In this document: positions 24,955-32,393 of the stretch, in pieces
Layout of the letters: each line of letters starts with the position of its first letter
Position numbering within the stretch: position 1 is the stretch's first letter
From: Clostridia bacterium
GTDB taxonomy: Bacteria; Bacillota; Clostridia; Oscillospirales; Acutalibacteraceae
DNA length: 64,000 nucleotides
Direction of reading: 5' to 3'
NCBI GenBank assembly: GCA_017409845.1
Contig: JAFQRY010000013.1
Location: forward strand, 40,031 to 104,030
Translations under genes and position numbers: made by a program
Notes under the pieces: model-generated
Seen by the model: only the letters and a program-made list of their open reading frames with translations
What the model was told of the DNA's origin: nothing
Database searches by the model: none

Positions 24955-26367
24955 TTATATATTCAAAAACTTTCTGAATGCGTCGATGTATTCTCTTGCG
25001 GTTTCTGCATCGCTGCTCTCCGCAAAGATGCGGAGCAGAGGCTCTGTGCCTGAGAAGCGGCAGATAACAAAGCTGTCATCTTCAAAATAAACCTTGCAGC
25101 CGTCTTCATAGTTAACCTTTGCAATCGGCTTGCCGAATTCGGGTAATTTCTTTTCACCGAAGATGATTCCGTTGATTACCTCTTTATATTCGGGAGCAAA
25201 ATGAAGGTTATCCTCAACCATTTCATATTTGCCGTATTCCGCTTCAAGCTCGCCTATGATTTCCGTCGGGGATTTGCCGACAACGCTCACCATTTCGCAG
25301 AAAAGCGATGCAGCATAAACGGAATCCTTGCCGTAGATATGTCCTCTTACGGTAAGACCGCCTGAGGATTCGCCGCCGAGCACTGCATTAACCTCGTCGA
25401 GCTTTGAAGAAATATACTTGAAGCCGACGGGCACCTCGTAGCACTTCTCACCGAAGCCTTCCGCAATCTTATCGAGCATGTGGGTTGTTGCAAGATTTCT
25501 TACAACTGCACCCTTCCAGCCCTTGTATTTTACAAGGTAATAATAAAGCATGCAGAGAATTTCGTTTGCGTTGATGTATCTTCCGTTTTTGTCAACGATA
25601 CCCAGACGGTCGCCGTCGCCGTCCATCGCGATGCCGAAATCGTAATCGCCCTTGATTACCATATCGCTGAGCATGCTGAGTGTCTGCTCGGTCGGTGCAG
25701 GCATCTGACCGCCGAAATAAGCATCCTTGTTGAGATTGATTGTATCAATCGTGCAGCGTGCGGTATGAAGAATAACCTGAAGAGGATATGCACCCGAACC
25801 GTGCATGGTATCAAAAAGCACTCTCAATCCTCTGTCACGCAACGCCTTCATATCGAGCAGACCGATTATATCGTCAAGAAATTTATTGAACGGGCTGTGA
25901 AGATAAACAATTCTGCCGTCACTGACAGCCTCATCAAAATCAACAAATTCAACAGGACCGCTGATTTCTTCTATAATTTCTTCAAGCCGTCCGGTGACCT
26001 CAAGCGGAGCATCTCTGCCCTCATCAACGAAAAGCTTGATGCCGTTATAGCTTGCAGGATTATGGCTTGCTGTTATTTCTATTCCGAAATAAAGACCCTT
26101 ATCCTTTACGGTATGCATAATAAGCGGTGTGGGGGCTGAACGGTTGAGAAACCAGACCTCGATTCCGCCCTCTGCAAGCACCTCTGCAACCCATCTTGCG
26201 GCAGTTTCAGAAAGAAATCTTCTGTCATAACCGATTATTATGGGCTTTGAAAGCTTATTCTGCTCTTTTGCAAGTCTGAGAATACCCTCTGCAACAAGCC
26301 GGATATTATCGCAGATAAAATCATAGCCGATAACTGCTCTCCAGCCGCCTGTTCCGAATTTAATCAT
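24955..26367 (-). CDS. Phosphohexomutase (phosphoglucomutase/phosphomannomutase)
   Basis: Moves phosphate between C1 and C6 of hexose phosphates. The 470 residues have all four domains of the alpha-D-phosphohexomutase family: the phosphoserine loop TASHNP (S101), metal-binding DGDGDR (249-254), the sugar loop GGESSGG and the phosphate-binding RFSGTEP near the C-terminus. The N-terminal GTGGWRA is typical of bacterial PgcA-type enzymes. The ATG at 26367 follows GGGGAGGAAG. It is divergent from the AraC regulator. Whether glucose, mannose or glucosamine phosphate is preferred cannot be told; a link to glycogen breakdown at the window start is inference. Confidence 0.92.
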   Translation of the reverse strand: MIKFGTGGWRAVIGYDFICDNIRLVAEGILRLAKEQNKLSKPIIIGYDRRFLSETAARWVAEVLAEGGIEVWFLNRSAPTPLIMHTVKDKGLYFGIEITASHNPASYNGIKLFVDEGRDAPLEVTGRLEEIIEEISGPVEFVDFDEAVSDGRIVYLHSPFNKFLDDIIGLLDMKALRDRGLRVLFDTMHGSGAYPLQVILHTARCTIDTINLNKDAYFGGQMPAPTEQTLSMLSDMVIKGDYDFGIAMDGDGDRLGIVDKNGRYINANEILCMLYYYLVKYKGWKGAVVRNLATTHMLDKIAEGFGEKCYEVPVGFKYISSKLDEVNAVLGGESSGGLTVRGHIYGKDSVYAASLFCEMVSVVGKSPTEIIGELEAEYGKYEMVEDNLHFAPEYKEVINGIIFGEKKLPEFGKPIAKVNYEDGCKVYFEDDSFVICRFSGTEPLLRIFAESSDAETAREYIDAFRKFLNI

Positions 26368-26470
26368 AAAACTTCCTCCCCATTTTCTTTATACTTATCA
26401 TTTTAGCACATCTTTTTCTGATAATCTTACAAAAACAGCCGTCATATTTATAATTTCGGACCGAATTTTG

Positions 26471-26499
26471 TTGAAAAATATAAATTGTACTGCTATAAT
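26471..26499 (+). promoter_or_regulatory. Sigma-A promoter of the AraC regulator
   Basis: TTGAAA (26471-26476), 17 bases, TATAAT (26494-26499), preceded by TGC as a partial extended -10. Confidence 0.75.
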
Positions 26500-26536
26500 C
26501 TGTTTGTATGGCTTTACGATAAAAGAGGTGACATAA

Positions 26537-27409
26537 TTGGATTACATAAGAACAGAGCTGAAGAAATCGCTCGTCATCGACGGAATTTACACGATTCACT
26601 ATTTTGAATACACAAAGGATTTTGCCTATTCGGGAGAACTCCATGATTTCTGGGAAATTGTTTATGCCGATAAAAAGAGCGTTGTTATCACCGCAGGTGC
26701 ACAGGAAATGACTCTTGAGGCGGGGCAGATGTATATTCATAAGCCCAACGAATTCCATAAAATCCGCTGTGACGGCACAAGAGCGGCAAACTCCGTCATA
26801 CTCTCGTTTGACTGCTCGTGCCCTGAGCTTATGCTCATTGCGGGAATGGTCATCAACTGCACCGCAGAAGAAAAACAGCTCATGGGTCATATCATAAGTG
26901 AGGCAACGAGTGCCTTTTCAACTCCTCTCGGCACTCCCTACACAAGGGAGCTCGAAAAATCCGGGTCGGGAGATTTCGGCTGCGAGCAGATGATTCAGCT
27001 TTATATGGAGCAGCTTCTCATACGGCTTATCCGCGGCAACAAGCGCAGCGTTGTGCAAAAAAACGAGAGCAGTGCAAACCTTCTTCCGAAAATCTGCGAT
27101 TATCTTGAAAGCAATGTTGACAAGCACTTGTCTTTTCCCGATATCCAAAAAGAATTCAATGTTTCCGCTTCGGTTATCAAAAGACTTTTTAAAGATAATC
27201 TTAATTGCGGCATAATGGAGCATTTTTCCCGATTGAAGGTTGATGCCGCCAAGCAGATGATAAGAGAAAACGAATATAATTTCACCGAAATATCCGAAAT
27301 GCTCGGCTTCAACACTCCGCAGTATTTCACAACGGTTTTCAGGCGGATTTCAGGAATGTCGCCCTCCGAATACGAAAAATCCGTCAAACTCAATTTCATT
27401 TCCCGTTGA
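26537..27409 (+). CDS. AraC-family transcriptional regulator
   Basis: A 290-residue regulator. The N-terminal cupin-type domain contains HDFWEIVY and the AGQMYIHKPNEFHKI loop that forms the ligand pocket in this family. The C-terminal ~100 residues hold two helix-turn-helix motifs: SFPDIQKEFNVSASVIKRLF, then FTEISEMLGFNTPQYFTTVF followed by the family signature RISGMSPSEY. The start is TTG at 26537 with GAGGTGA upstream. It is divergent from the phosphohexomutase gene, which it may control; ligand unknown. The next promoter overlaps its last codons. Confidence 0.93.
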   Translation: MDYIRTELKKSLVIDGIYTIHYFEYTKDFAYSGELHDFWEIVYADKKSVVITAGAQEMTLEAGQMYIHKPNEFHKIRCDGTRAANSVILSFDCSCPELMLIAGMVINCTAEEKQLMGHIISEATSAFSTPLGTPYTRELEKSGSGDFGCEQMIQLYMEQLLIRLIRGNKRSVVQKNESSANLLPKICDYLESNVDKHLSFPDIQKEFNVSASVIKRLFKDNLNCGIMEHFSRLKVDAAKQMIRENEYNFTEISEMLGFNTPQYFTTVFRRISGMSPSEYEKSVKLNFISR

Positions 27410-27434
27410 CAAACAACTGTTTATATTGTAAAAT
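27406..27434 (+). promoter_or_regulatory. Sigma-A promoter of the P-loop protein gene
   Basis: TTGACA (27406-27411), 17 bases, TAAAAT (27429-27434). The -35 box overlaps the araC-type stop codon. Confidence 0.75.
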
Positions 27435-27466
27435 TTAATTAATAATTTTTTTGGAGGTAATGACAT

Positions 27467-28030
27467 ATGGTTTTAGCTGCTGTCGGCAAAAACGGCACAG
27501 GCAAGGATTTCTTCCTTGAATATGTTGCAAAGACTTACGGTTTCCCCATGATTTCAATCGGTGATGTTGTAAGAGAGCTCGCTGCTCAGGACGGTCTTGA
27601 GCTTACAAGAGACAATCTTCACGCAACATCAAAGAAGTATATGACCGCTAACGGTCAGACCTTCTTCCCCGAAATGATTGTTAAGAAGATTAAGGAATCA
27701 GACAGCCCCAACTTCCTTGTTTCGGGCATCCGTCCTCCCTCAGATATCGAGGTTTTCAAGAAGGCTTTCGGCGATAAGTTTGTTCTTGTTGATGTTGTTA
27801 TCAGCGATGACGAGGTCCGCTATCAGAGAATGCTTGCAAGAGGCTCTGAGCGTGATGGCAAGAGCATTGAAAAGCTCCGTGAAAACGACCTTCACGAAGA
27901 GGAAATCTTCCATACAAGCGAAAGCGAAAAGATGGCTGATTACATTATGAAGAATGACGGCACCGTTGACGATTTCTATGCAGGTGTCAAGGATTTCTAC
28001 GACAACTATCTCAAGGCAAAGCTTGACTGA
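27467..28030 (+). CDS. P-loop nucleoside/dephospho-CoA kinase-like protein (UPF0200/AAA_18 type)
   Basis: A 187-residue cytosolic P-loop protein. The Walker A loop GKNGTGKD lies at residues 7-14. The fold resembles dephospho-CoA and nucleotide kinases: an IGDVVREL segment after strand 2, and SGIRPPSDIEVF where kinases place the substrate-binding strand. A lid-like region with two close Arg residues follows (RYQRMLARGSERD). The archaeal UPF0200 proteins have the same layout. The substrate is not known. The ATG at 27467 follows TTGGAGG. It is monocistronic, with its own promoter and terminator. Confidence 0.7.
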   Translation: MVLAAVGKNGTGKDFFLEYVAKTYGFPMISIGDVVRELAAQDGLELTRDNLHATSKKYMTANGQTFFPEMIVKKIKESDSPNFLVSGIRPPSDIEVFKKAFGDKFVLVDVVISDDEVRYQRMLARGSERDGKSIEKLRENDLHEEEIFHTSESEKMADYIMKNDGTVDDFYAGVKDFYDNYLKAKLD

Positions 28031-28039
28031 TAAAAAATT

Positions 28040-28068
28040 AACCGCTCACCGTTTGGTGAGCGGTTTTG
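28040..28068 (+). terminator. Terminator of the P-loop protein gene
   Basis: AACCGCTCACC pairs with GGTGAGCGGTT around TTT-type loop bases, followed by TTGTT. Confidence 0.85.
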
Positions 28069-28074
28069 TTATGT

Positions 28075-29463
28075 TTACTGTTTGCCGAGTTTACCGAGTA
28101 AGTCCATTATTCCGCCGAAAAGCTTTGAAGCTGATTCGCTGCCGAAAATATCAACGATAAACTGAGGAATTGTGTTAAGGAAAAGGTTGCCGAGCTTTGA
28201 GAATGCTTCGCCGAGAATTGTGAGAATGCCCCACTTTGCACCGACATCAATGGTGTGTTTGGATTCAAGTCTTTGCTCGGTTGCAACATATGTTGCACCG
28301 TTGAATTTTTCTACCTTATAGGTAACGGTAACTTCAACATTCTTTTTGTTTGCAAGAGATGCATCGGGAGTGATGGTGCCTGTGTAAACATTATCCTTTG
28401 AATGGGTAAGGGTAAAGTTATTTCCGCCGATTGTTACCTGTAAGGGAATAAGCTTTGTATCGCCGTATTCACCGATTTTGATATTCTTGAAGCTGCCTGC
28501 AGGGCCGTCGGAGGTAACTGTTACTGCGATTGCCTTATCTGCATAGATTGTGCCGTCTGCAACCTTGAAGGTGCACTTGCCGGGAGCTGCGGTATAGCGT
28601 GCTCTTGTGTTTGTTTTAACTTCAAGAACAGCACTTGAGGGGTTGGGATCCTGAACAGCCTTATCAAAGTTCTTTCTTGCGATAACGCCGTAGATTGTGT
28701 TTGCCTTGAGATTTGTGAATGTGCCCGAGGTCTGCCATGTTGCACCCTTGTCGATTGAGAACTGAACATTCTCAACTTCTGCAACAACGATAGTCTTATC
28801 TGTCTTGTCAACAAGAACGGGCTTTGCAGCTGCGTTTTTATCTGCAGCCTTGAGAGTTCTGACTGTTACGCTGACGGGATCGCTGGGATACTTGTCGTCT
28901 GTGCCGTCCTTTCTGATTGAAAGAAGGTAGGGAGTGTCAGCTGTAAGCTTTTCATAAAGGAAAACCTTGTTTGTCCAATCCTGCTTAACAGTTTTTTCTT
29001 CACCTGTTGCCTTATCAAGCTCAACAAGCTTGTAGGAGCAGCCGTTAACCTGAGCAACGGTAATTGTTGTTGATGTTACCTTTGTGGGAACGGGAGCTGA
29101 AGGAGCAGGCTGCTTTACCTTAACTGTGAAGGTAACTGCATCCGAATAAACAAGCTTGGGGTCCTGGGGATCTGTTGCGTCTGTAACATAAGACTTAACA
29201 GTGTATTTTGTTCCGGGAACAAGGTTGATGTAGATAACCTTACCCTCAACCTTAATGGGGTCGCTGGGAAGGGGGCTGATTGAGATTTCCGCACCTGCGG
29301 GAGGTGTGATTGTAACCTTCTTATCGGTTTCATTGAGCTCGAAAGTGGGCTTGTCGGGTTTTGCGACATCTGCACTTGCCATGACCGCCATACCCGAGAA
29401 CATCATAAGCACGGCAAGAAGCATTGCAAGCATTTTTTTGGTTGCTGAAATGGTTTTTGTCAT
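28075..29463 (-). CDS. Secreted protein with fibronectin-III-like repeats and hydrophobic C-terminus
   Basis: A 462-residue exported protein. Residues 1-32 are a signal peptide (KKMLAMLLAVLMMFSGMAVM, cleavage near ASA-DV). Three or four repeats of about 85 residues follow, each with Pro-led strands and a Y/F-x-V strand like fibronectin type III domains (for example YTVKSYVTD and YLLSIRKDG). A beta domain comes next. The last 50 residues hold two amphipathic helices (LGEAFSKLGNLFLNTIPQF and FGGIMDLLGKLGK) that may attach it to the membrane or to a partner; no sortase motif is visible. The ATG at 29463 is chosen for the GGAGG upstream; about 25 upstream in-frame codons lack one. Confidence 0.8.
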   Translation of the reverse strand: MTKTISATKKMLAMLLAVLMMFSGMAVMASADVAKPDKPTFELNETDKKVTITPPAGAEISISPLPSDPIKVEGKVIYINLVPGTKYTVKSYVTDATDPQDPKLVYSDAVTFTVKVKQPAPSAPVPTKVTSTTITVAQVNGCSYKLVELDKATGEEKTVKQDWTNKVFLYEKLTADTPYLLSIRKDGTDDKYPSDPVSVTVRTLKAADKNAAAKPVLVDKTDKTIVVAEVENVQFSIDKGATWQTSGTFTNLKANTIYGVIARKNFDKAVQDPNPSSAVLEVKTNTRARYTAAPGKCTFKVADGTIYADKAIAVTVTSDGPAGSFKNIKIGEYGDTKLIPLQVTIGGNNFTLTHSKDNVYTGTITPDASLANKKNVEVTVTYKVEKFNGATYVATEQRLESKHTIDVGAKWGILTILGEAFSKLGNLFLNTIPQFIVDIFGSESASKLFGGIMDLLGKLGKQ

Positions 29464-29518
29464 TTTTTTATCCTCCGTTTTATATTTTTCCCCAAACAAA
29501 AAGGGGATGTATAGATGG

Positions 29519-29524
29519 ATTATA
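29519..29524 (-). promoter_or_regulatory. Extended -10 of the secreted Fn3-like gene
   Basis: On the minus strand TGTTATAAT, an extended -10, 56 bases before the start. The -35 region is weak. Confidence 0.4.
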
Positions 29525-29606
29525 ACACACTCCTTCAAAAAATGGAATAGTATTTTTTTAATATTTTATTAATTTTTCGGAAATATCCGTATACTAACGA
29601 AAATAA

Positions 29607-29641
29607 TTGACTTTTCTCTTCTTAAAAAGTATACTTTTTAA
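29607..29641 (+). promoter_or_regulatory. Promoter with a perfect 20-bp palindrome over the -10
   Basis: TTGACT (29607-29612), 17 bases, TATACT (29630-29635). The -10 lies inside TTAAAAAGTATACTTTTTAA (29622-29641), a perfect palindrome and likely operator. The gene controlled is the C_GCAxxG_C_C protein gene, about 115 bases downstream. Confidence 0.6.
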
Positions 29642-29689
29642 TGCAAAGCTAAAATACAAAATATCGTGCATTTATTATTGAAAAGCATT

Positions 29690-29732
29690 AGGGTAAGGGC
29701 GAAGCCCTTCCTTGATTTTCCATTATTTATTA
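29690..29732 (-). repeat. Interspersed element (AATAATTAAGGAAGGGC family), inverted
   Basis: AGGGTAAGGGCGAAGCCCTTCC plus an ATTATTTATT tail, the reverse complement of the element at 63690-63735. It lies in the leader of the C_GCAxxG_C_C gene. Confidence 0.65.
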
Positions 29733-29757
29733 AACCTGCATTATAAGGAGTTTTGAT

Positions 29758-30207
29758 ATGAACAGACCTGAAAAAGCAAAAGAACTCTTCGAGGGCGGTT
29801 GCAACTGCTGTCAGGCAGTTTTCTGTGCCTTTCTTGAAGAAACAAATCTCACAAAAGATGAAGCACTCCGTCTTTCCGCAGGCTTCGGCGGCGGCTTAGG
29901 CAGACTCCGCGAGGTTTGCGGTGCGGTCAGCGGCATGACAATGGTACTTTCAAATAAGTTTGCTTCAACCGACCCGAATAACCACGAAGAAAAGGCTGCT
30001 CTCTATGCCCTGATTCAGAAGGCGGCAGGCGAATTCAGGGAGGAAAACGGCTCAATTGTCTGCCGTGAGCTTCTCGGACTTTCGGAAAAAAATTCCGCCC
30101 CCGTCCCCGAAGAAAGGACAAAAGAATATTATAAAAAGCGTCCGTGCTCCGAGCTTGTCAGATGTGCGGCAGAAATTGCAGAAAAATATCTTGCGGAAAA
30201 CAAATAA
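29758..30207 (+). CDS. C_GCAxxG_C_C family redox-type protein
   Basis: A 149-residue cytosolic protein of the family named after its cysteine pattern. It shows GGCNCCQAVFCAF near the N-terminus, CGAVSGMTMVL in the middle (the GCAxxG equivalent), then single Cys residues in IVCRELLG, RPCSELV and RCAAEIA. Family members are thought to bind metals or Fe-S clusters or to act as redox proteins, without a proven reaction. The ATG at 29758 follows TAAGGAG. A palindromic promoter upstream suggests tight control, perhaps by a metal or redox sensor (inference). Confidence 0.88.
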   Translation: MNRPEKAKELFEGGCNCCQAVFCAFLEETNLTKDEALRLSAGFGGGLGRLREVCGAVSGMTMVLSNKFASTDPNNHEEKAALYALIQKAAGEFREENGSIVCRELLGLSEKNSAPVPEERTKEYYKKRPCSELVRCAAEIAEKYLAENK

Positions 30208-30286
30208 ATTTTTTCTATCCACTTGTATAAAACCGATTCATGTGCTACTATATATAGCGTAATAATTTTTTAGGAGTGAATTTCAG

Positions 30287-31114
30287 ATGAAACTTCCCGT
30301 GGCTGTCCAGCTCTATTCCGTCAGAGACGAAATGGAAAAGGATTTTTACGGCACAATCCAGAAAATGAAGGACCTTGGCTATGACGGCGTTGAATTTGCA
30401 GGTCTTTTTGGTGAAGAGCCCTCAAAAATCAAGGATTTCTGTGCTGAAATCGGAATTATCCCCATTTCAGCTCATGTTCCCTATTATGACATGCTTGAAA
30501 ATCCCGAGAAGGTGCTTTCAGACTACGCTGAAATAGGCTGCAAATATGTTGTGGTTCCCTATCTGACCGAGGAATGCAGACCCGGCACCGACGGCTTTGC
30601 CGCAACGGTTGAAGGAATCCGCAAAATCGGCGAGGCTGCAAAGGCACTCGGACTTCAGCTTCTTTATCACAACCATGATTTTGAATTCGTGACCATCGAC
30701 GGCGAATATGCCCTTGATGTTCTCTATTCAACCGTTCCCGCAGATCTCCTCAAAACAGAAATTGACACCTGCTGGGTCAACGTTGCAGGTGTAAACCCCG
30801 CAGAATATGTTGAAAAATACAGCGGCCGTTCACCCGTTGTTCATCTCAAGGATTTCAAAAAGAGCGGCGACAAGCTCGGCAAGCTTTATGACCTCATCGG
30901 AATTGACGATGACGCTCAGGAAGAAGAGAAAGAAGACAGCTTCTCCTTTATGCCCGTTGGCTACGGCGTTCAGGATATCCCCGCAATCCTTGCCGCATGT
31001 GAAAATGCGGGTGCGGAATGGGTTGTTGTTGAGCAGGATTCACCCGCAAAGAACGATACTCCGCTCAACTCCGTCAAGCTCAGCAGAGAATATCTTAAAA
31101 CTCTTAATTGGTAA
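30287..31114 (+). CDS. Sugar phosphate isomerase/epimerase (xylose-isomerase-like TIM barrel)
   Basis: A 275-residue AP_endonuc_2-family TIM barrel. N-terminal VAVQLYSVRDEM is typical. The metal-binding residues are visible as E in YDGVEFAG, H in YHNHDFEF, the ETD-type strand KTEIDTCWV and H in VVHLKDF, ending with VVEQDSP. The family isomerises or epimerises keto- and inositol sugars. The ATG at 30287 follows TTAGGAG. The Gfo/Idh/MocA gene 27 bases downstream forms a unit with it, the usual arrangement for oxidation-epimerisation of inositols or keto sugars. The exact substrate is unknown. Confidence 0.9.
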   Translation: MKLPVAVQLYSVRDEMEKDFYGTIQKMKDLGYDGVEFAGLFGEEPSKIKDFCAEIGIIPISAHVPYYDMLENPEKVLSDYAEIGCKYVVVPYLTEECRPGTDGFAATVEGIRKIGEAAKALGLQLLYHNHDFEFVTIDGEYALDVLYSTVPADLLKTEIDTCWVNVAGVNPAEYVEKYSGRSPVVHLKDFKKSGDKLGKLYDLIGIDDDAQEEEKEDSFSFMPVGYGVQDIPAILAACENAGAEWVVVEQDSPAKNDTPLNSVKLSREYLKTLNW

Positions 31115-31141
31115 AATTAAAATATAAGCGAGGTAATTATT

Positions 31142-32281
31142 ATGTCAAACATTCTTGATAAGTTCAAAGAAGCTCCCGTTGACGAAAAAGTCAGAGACAT
31201 GAGCAAAAAAATCAAGGTCGGTATTATCGGTACAGGCTGGATTGCAGAAGCACACGTCAAGGCATATCAGAAATGCCCCGATGTTGAAATCGTTGCAGCC
31301 GCAGACCTTGTTCCCGGCAAGGCAGAAGCTTTCTGTGAAAGATACGGCGTTGAGGGCGATGTCAAATTCTTCCCCAGCCACAAAGAGCTCATCGACGCAG
31401 GCATCTGCGATGCAGTAAGCGTTTGTACTTATAATGCAACACATGCCGAATGTACCATCTATGCTCTCGAGCATGATGTAAGCGTTCTTCTTGAAAAGCC
31501 CATGTGCGTTACTCTTGAAGAAGCTGTTGCAATCTGCAAGGCAGAGAAAGCAAGCAAGGGTGTTCTTTCAATCGGCTTCCAGCCCCGTTTTGACGAAAAC
31601 ATGAAGATGCTCAAGAGAGTTGTTCAGTCAGGCGAGCTCGGCAAGATTTACTATATCCAGACAGGCGGCGGCAGAAGAAGAGGCATCCCCACTCCCTTCG
31701 GCACCTCATTCATCGAAAAAGAAACCGCAGGCATTGGTGCTCTCGGCGATATTGGTTGCTACTCACTCGATATGGTTCTCAACTCGATCGGCTATCCCAA
31801 GCCCCTCACCGTTTCGGGTTACAAGTCGGATTTCTTCGGCAAAAGCCCCTCATATGAGCATCACGACGTTTTCGGCGTTGACGATTTTGCAGCAGGCTTC
31901 ATCCGTCTTGAAGGCGGCATCATCCTCGACTTCAGAATTGCATGGGCAATGAACCTCGACACCCCGGGTGACACAATCATCATGGGTACAAAGGGTTCGG
32001 TAAGAATTCCTTCAACCGAATGCTGGAACGGCAGCATCGGCGGTCCGCTTGTTATCTATCACGAAATCGCAGGCGAGCAGATTGAAACATACATTCCCAT
32101 GAAGAAGAATGATGTTGACTGCTTCGATATCAAGATCCGCTCCTTTGTTGACGCAGTCAAGGAAGACGGCGAAGCTCCCGTTCCCTGCAGCCAGATTCTT
32201 TACAATCAGGCTATTATCGACGGTATCTCACGTTCAGCAGAGCTCGGCAGAGAAATCGAAATCGAAATTCCCGAAATATAA
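31142..32281 (+). CDS. Gfo/Idh/MocA-family oxidoreductase
   Basis: A 379-residue NAD(P)-dependent sugar dehydrogenase. After a 20-residue N-terminal extension the Rossmann motif GIIGTGWIAEAHV appears, followed by the AADLVPGKAEAF strand and the cofactor-binding EKPMCVTLEEA segment with the conserved Lys. The C-terminal alpha/beta domain includes GDIGCYSLDMVLNSIG, containing the usual DxGxH-type position (Cys replaces His here). It pairs with the upstream isomerase gene. It ends ahead of a strong terminator. Substrate not predictable; inositol or a 1,5-anhydro or keto sugar are usual for such pairs. Confidence 0.92.
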   Translation: MSNILDKFKEAPVDEKVRDMSKKIKVGIIGTGWIAEAHVKAYQKCPDVEIVAAADLVPGKAEAFCERYGVEGDVKFFPSHKELIDAGICDAVSVCTYNATHAECTIYALEHDVSVLLEKPMCVTLEEAVAICKAEKASKGVLSIGFQPRFDENMKMLKRVVQSGELGKIYYIQTGGGRRRGIPTPFGTSFIEKETAGIGALGDIGCYSLDMVLNSIGYPKPLTVSGYKSDFFGKSPSYEHHDVFGVDDFAAGFIRLEGGIILDFRIAWAMNLDTPGDTIIMGTKGSVRIPSTECWNGSIGGPLVIYHEIAGEQIETYIPMKKNDVDCFDIKIRSFVDAVKEDGEAPVPCSQILYNQAIIDGISRSAELGREIEIEIPEI

Positions 32282-32293
32282 ACCATATTTTAC

Positions 32294-32327
32294 AGCCGGC
32301 GGTGCAAACCGCCGGCTATTGATTTTT
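32294..32327 (+). terminator. Terminator of the isomerase-dehydrogenase pair
   Basis: AGCCGGCGG pairs with CCGCCGGCT around TGCAAA, followed by ATTGATTTTTT. Confidence 0.85.
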
Positions 32328-32347
32328 TACGGAATTTATGATATTAT
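32319..32347 (+). promoter_or_regulatory. Promoter of the secreted Ig-like/propeller gene
   Basis: TTGATT (32319-32324), 17 bases, TATTAT (32342-32347). The -35 overlaps the T-run of the preceding terminator. Confidence 0.55.
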
Positions 32348-32393
32348 ATAGGATGTAATAATGTCCGATTTTAAAAAGAAAGGAGAGATTTTT

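Noticed and set aside
25480-26139. 219-codon frame opposite the phosphohexomutase gene
   Set aside because: It lies wholly antisense to a well-conserved enzyme and its protein is not family-like.
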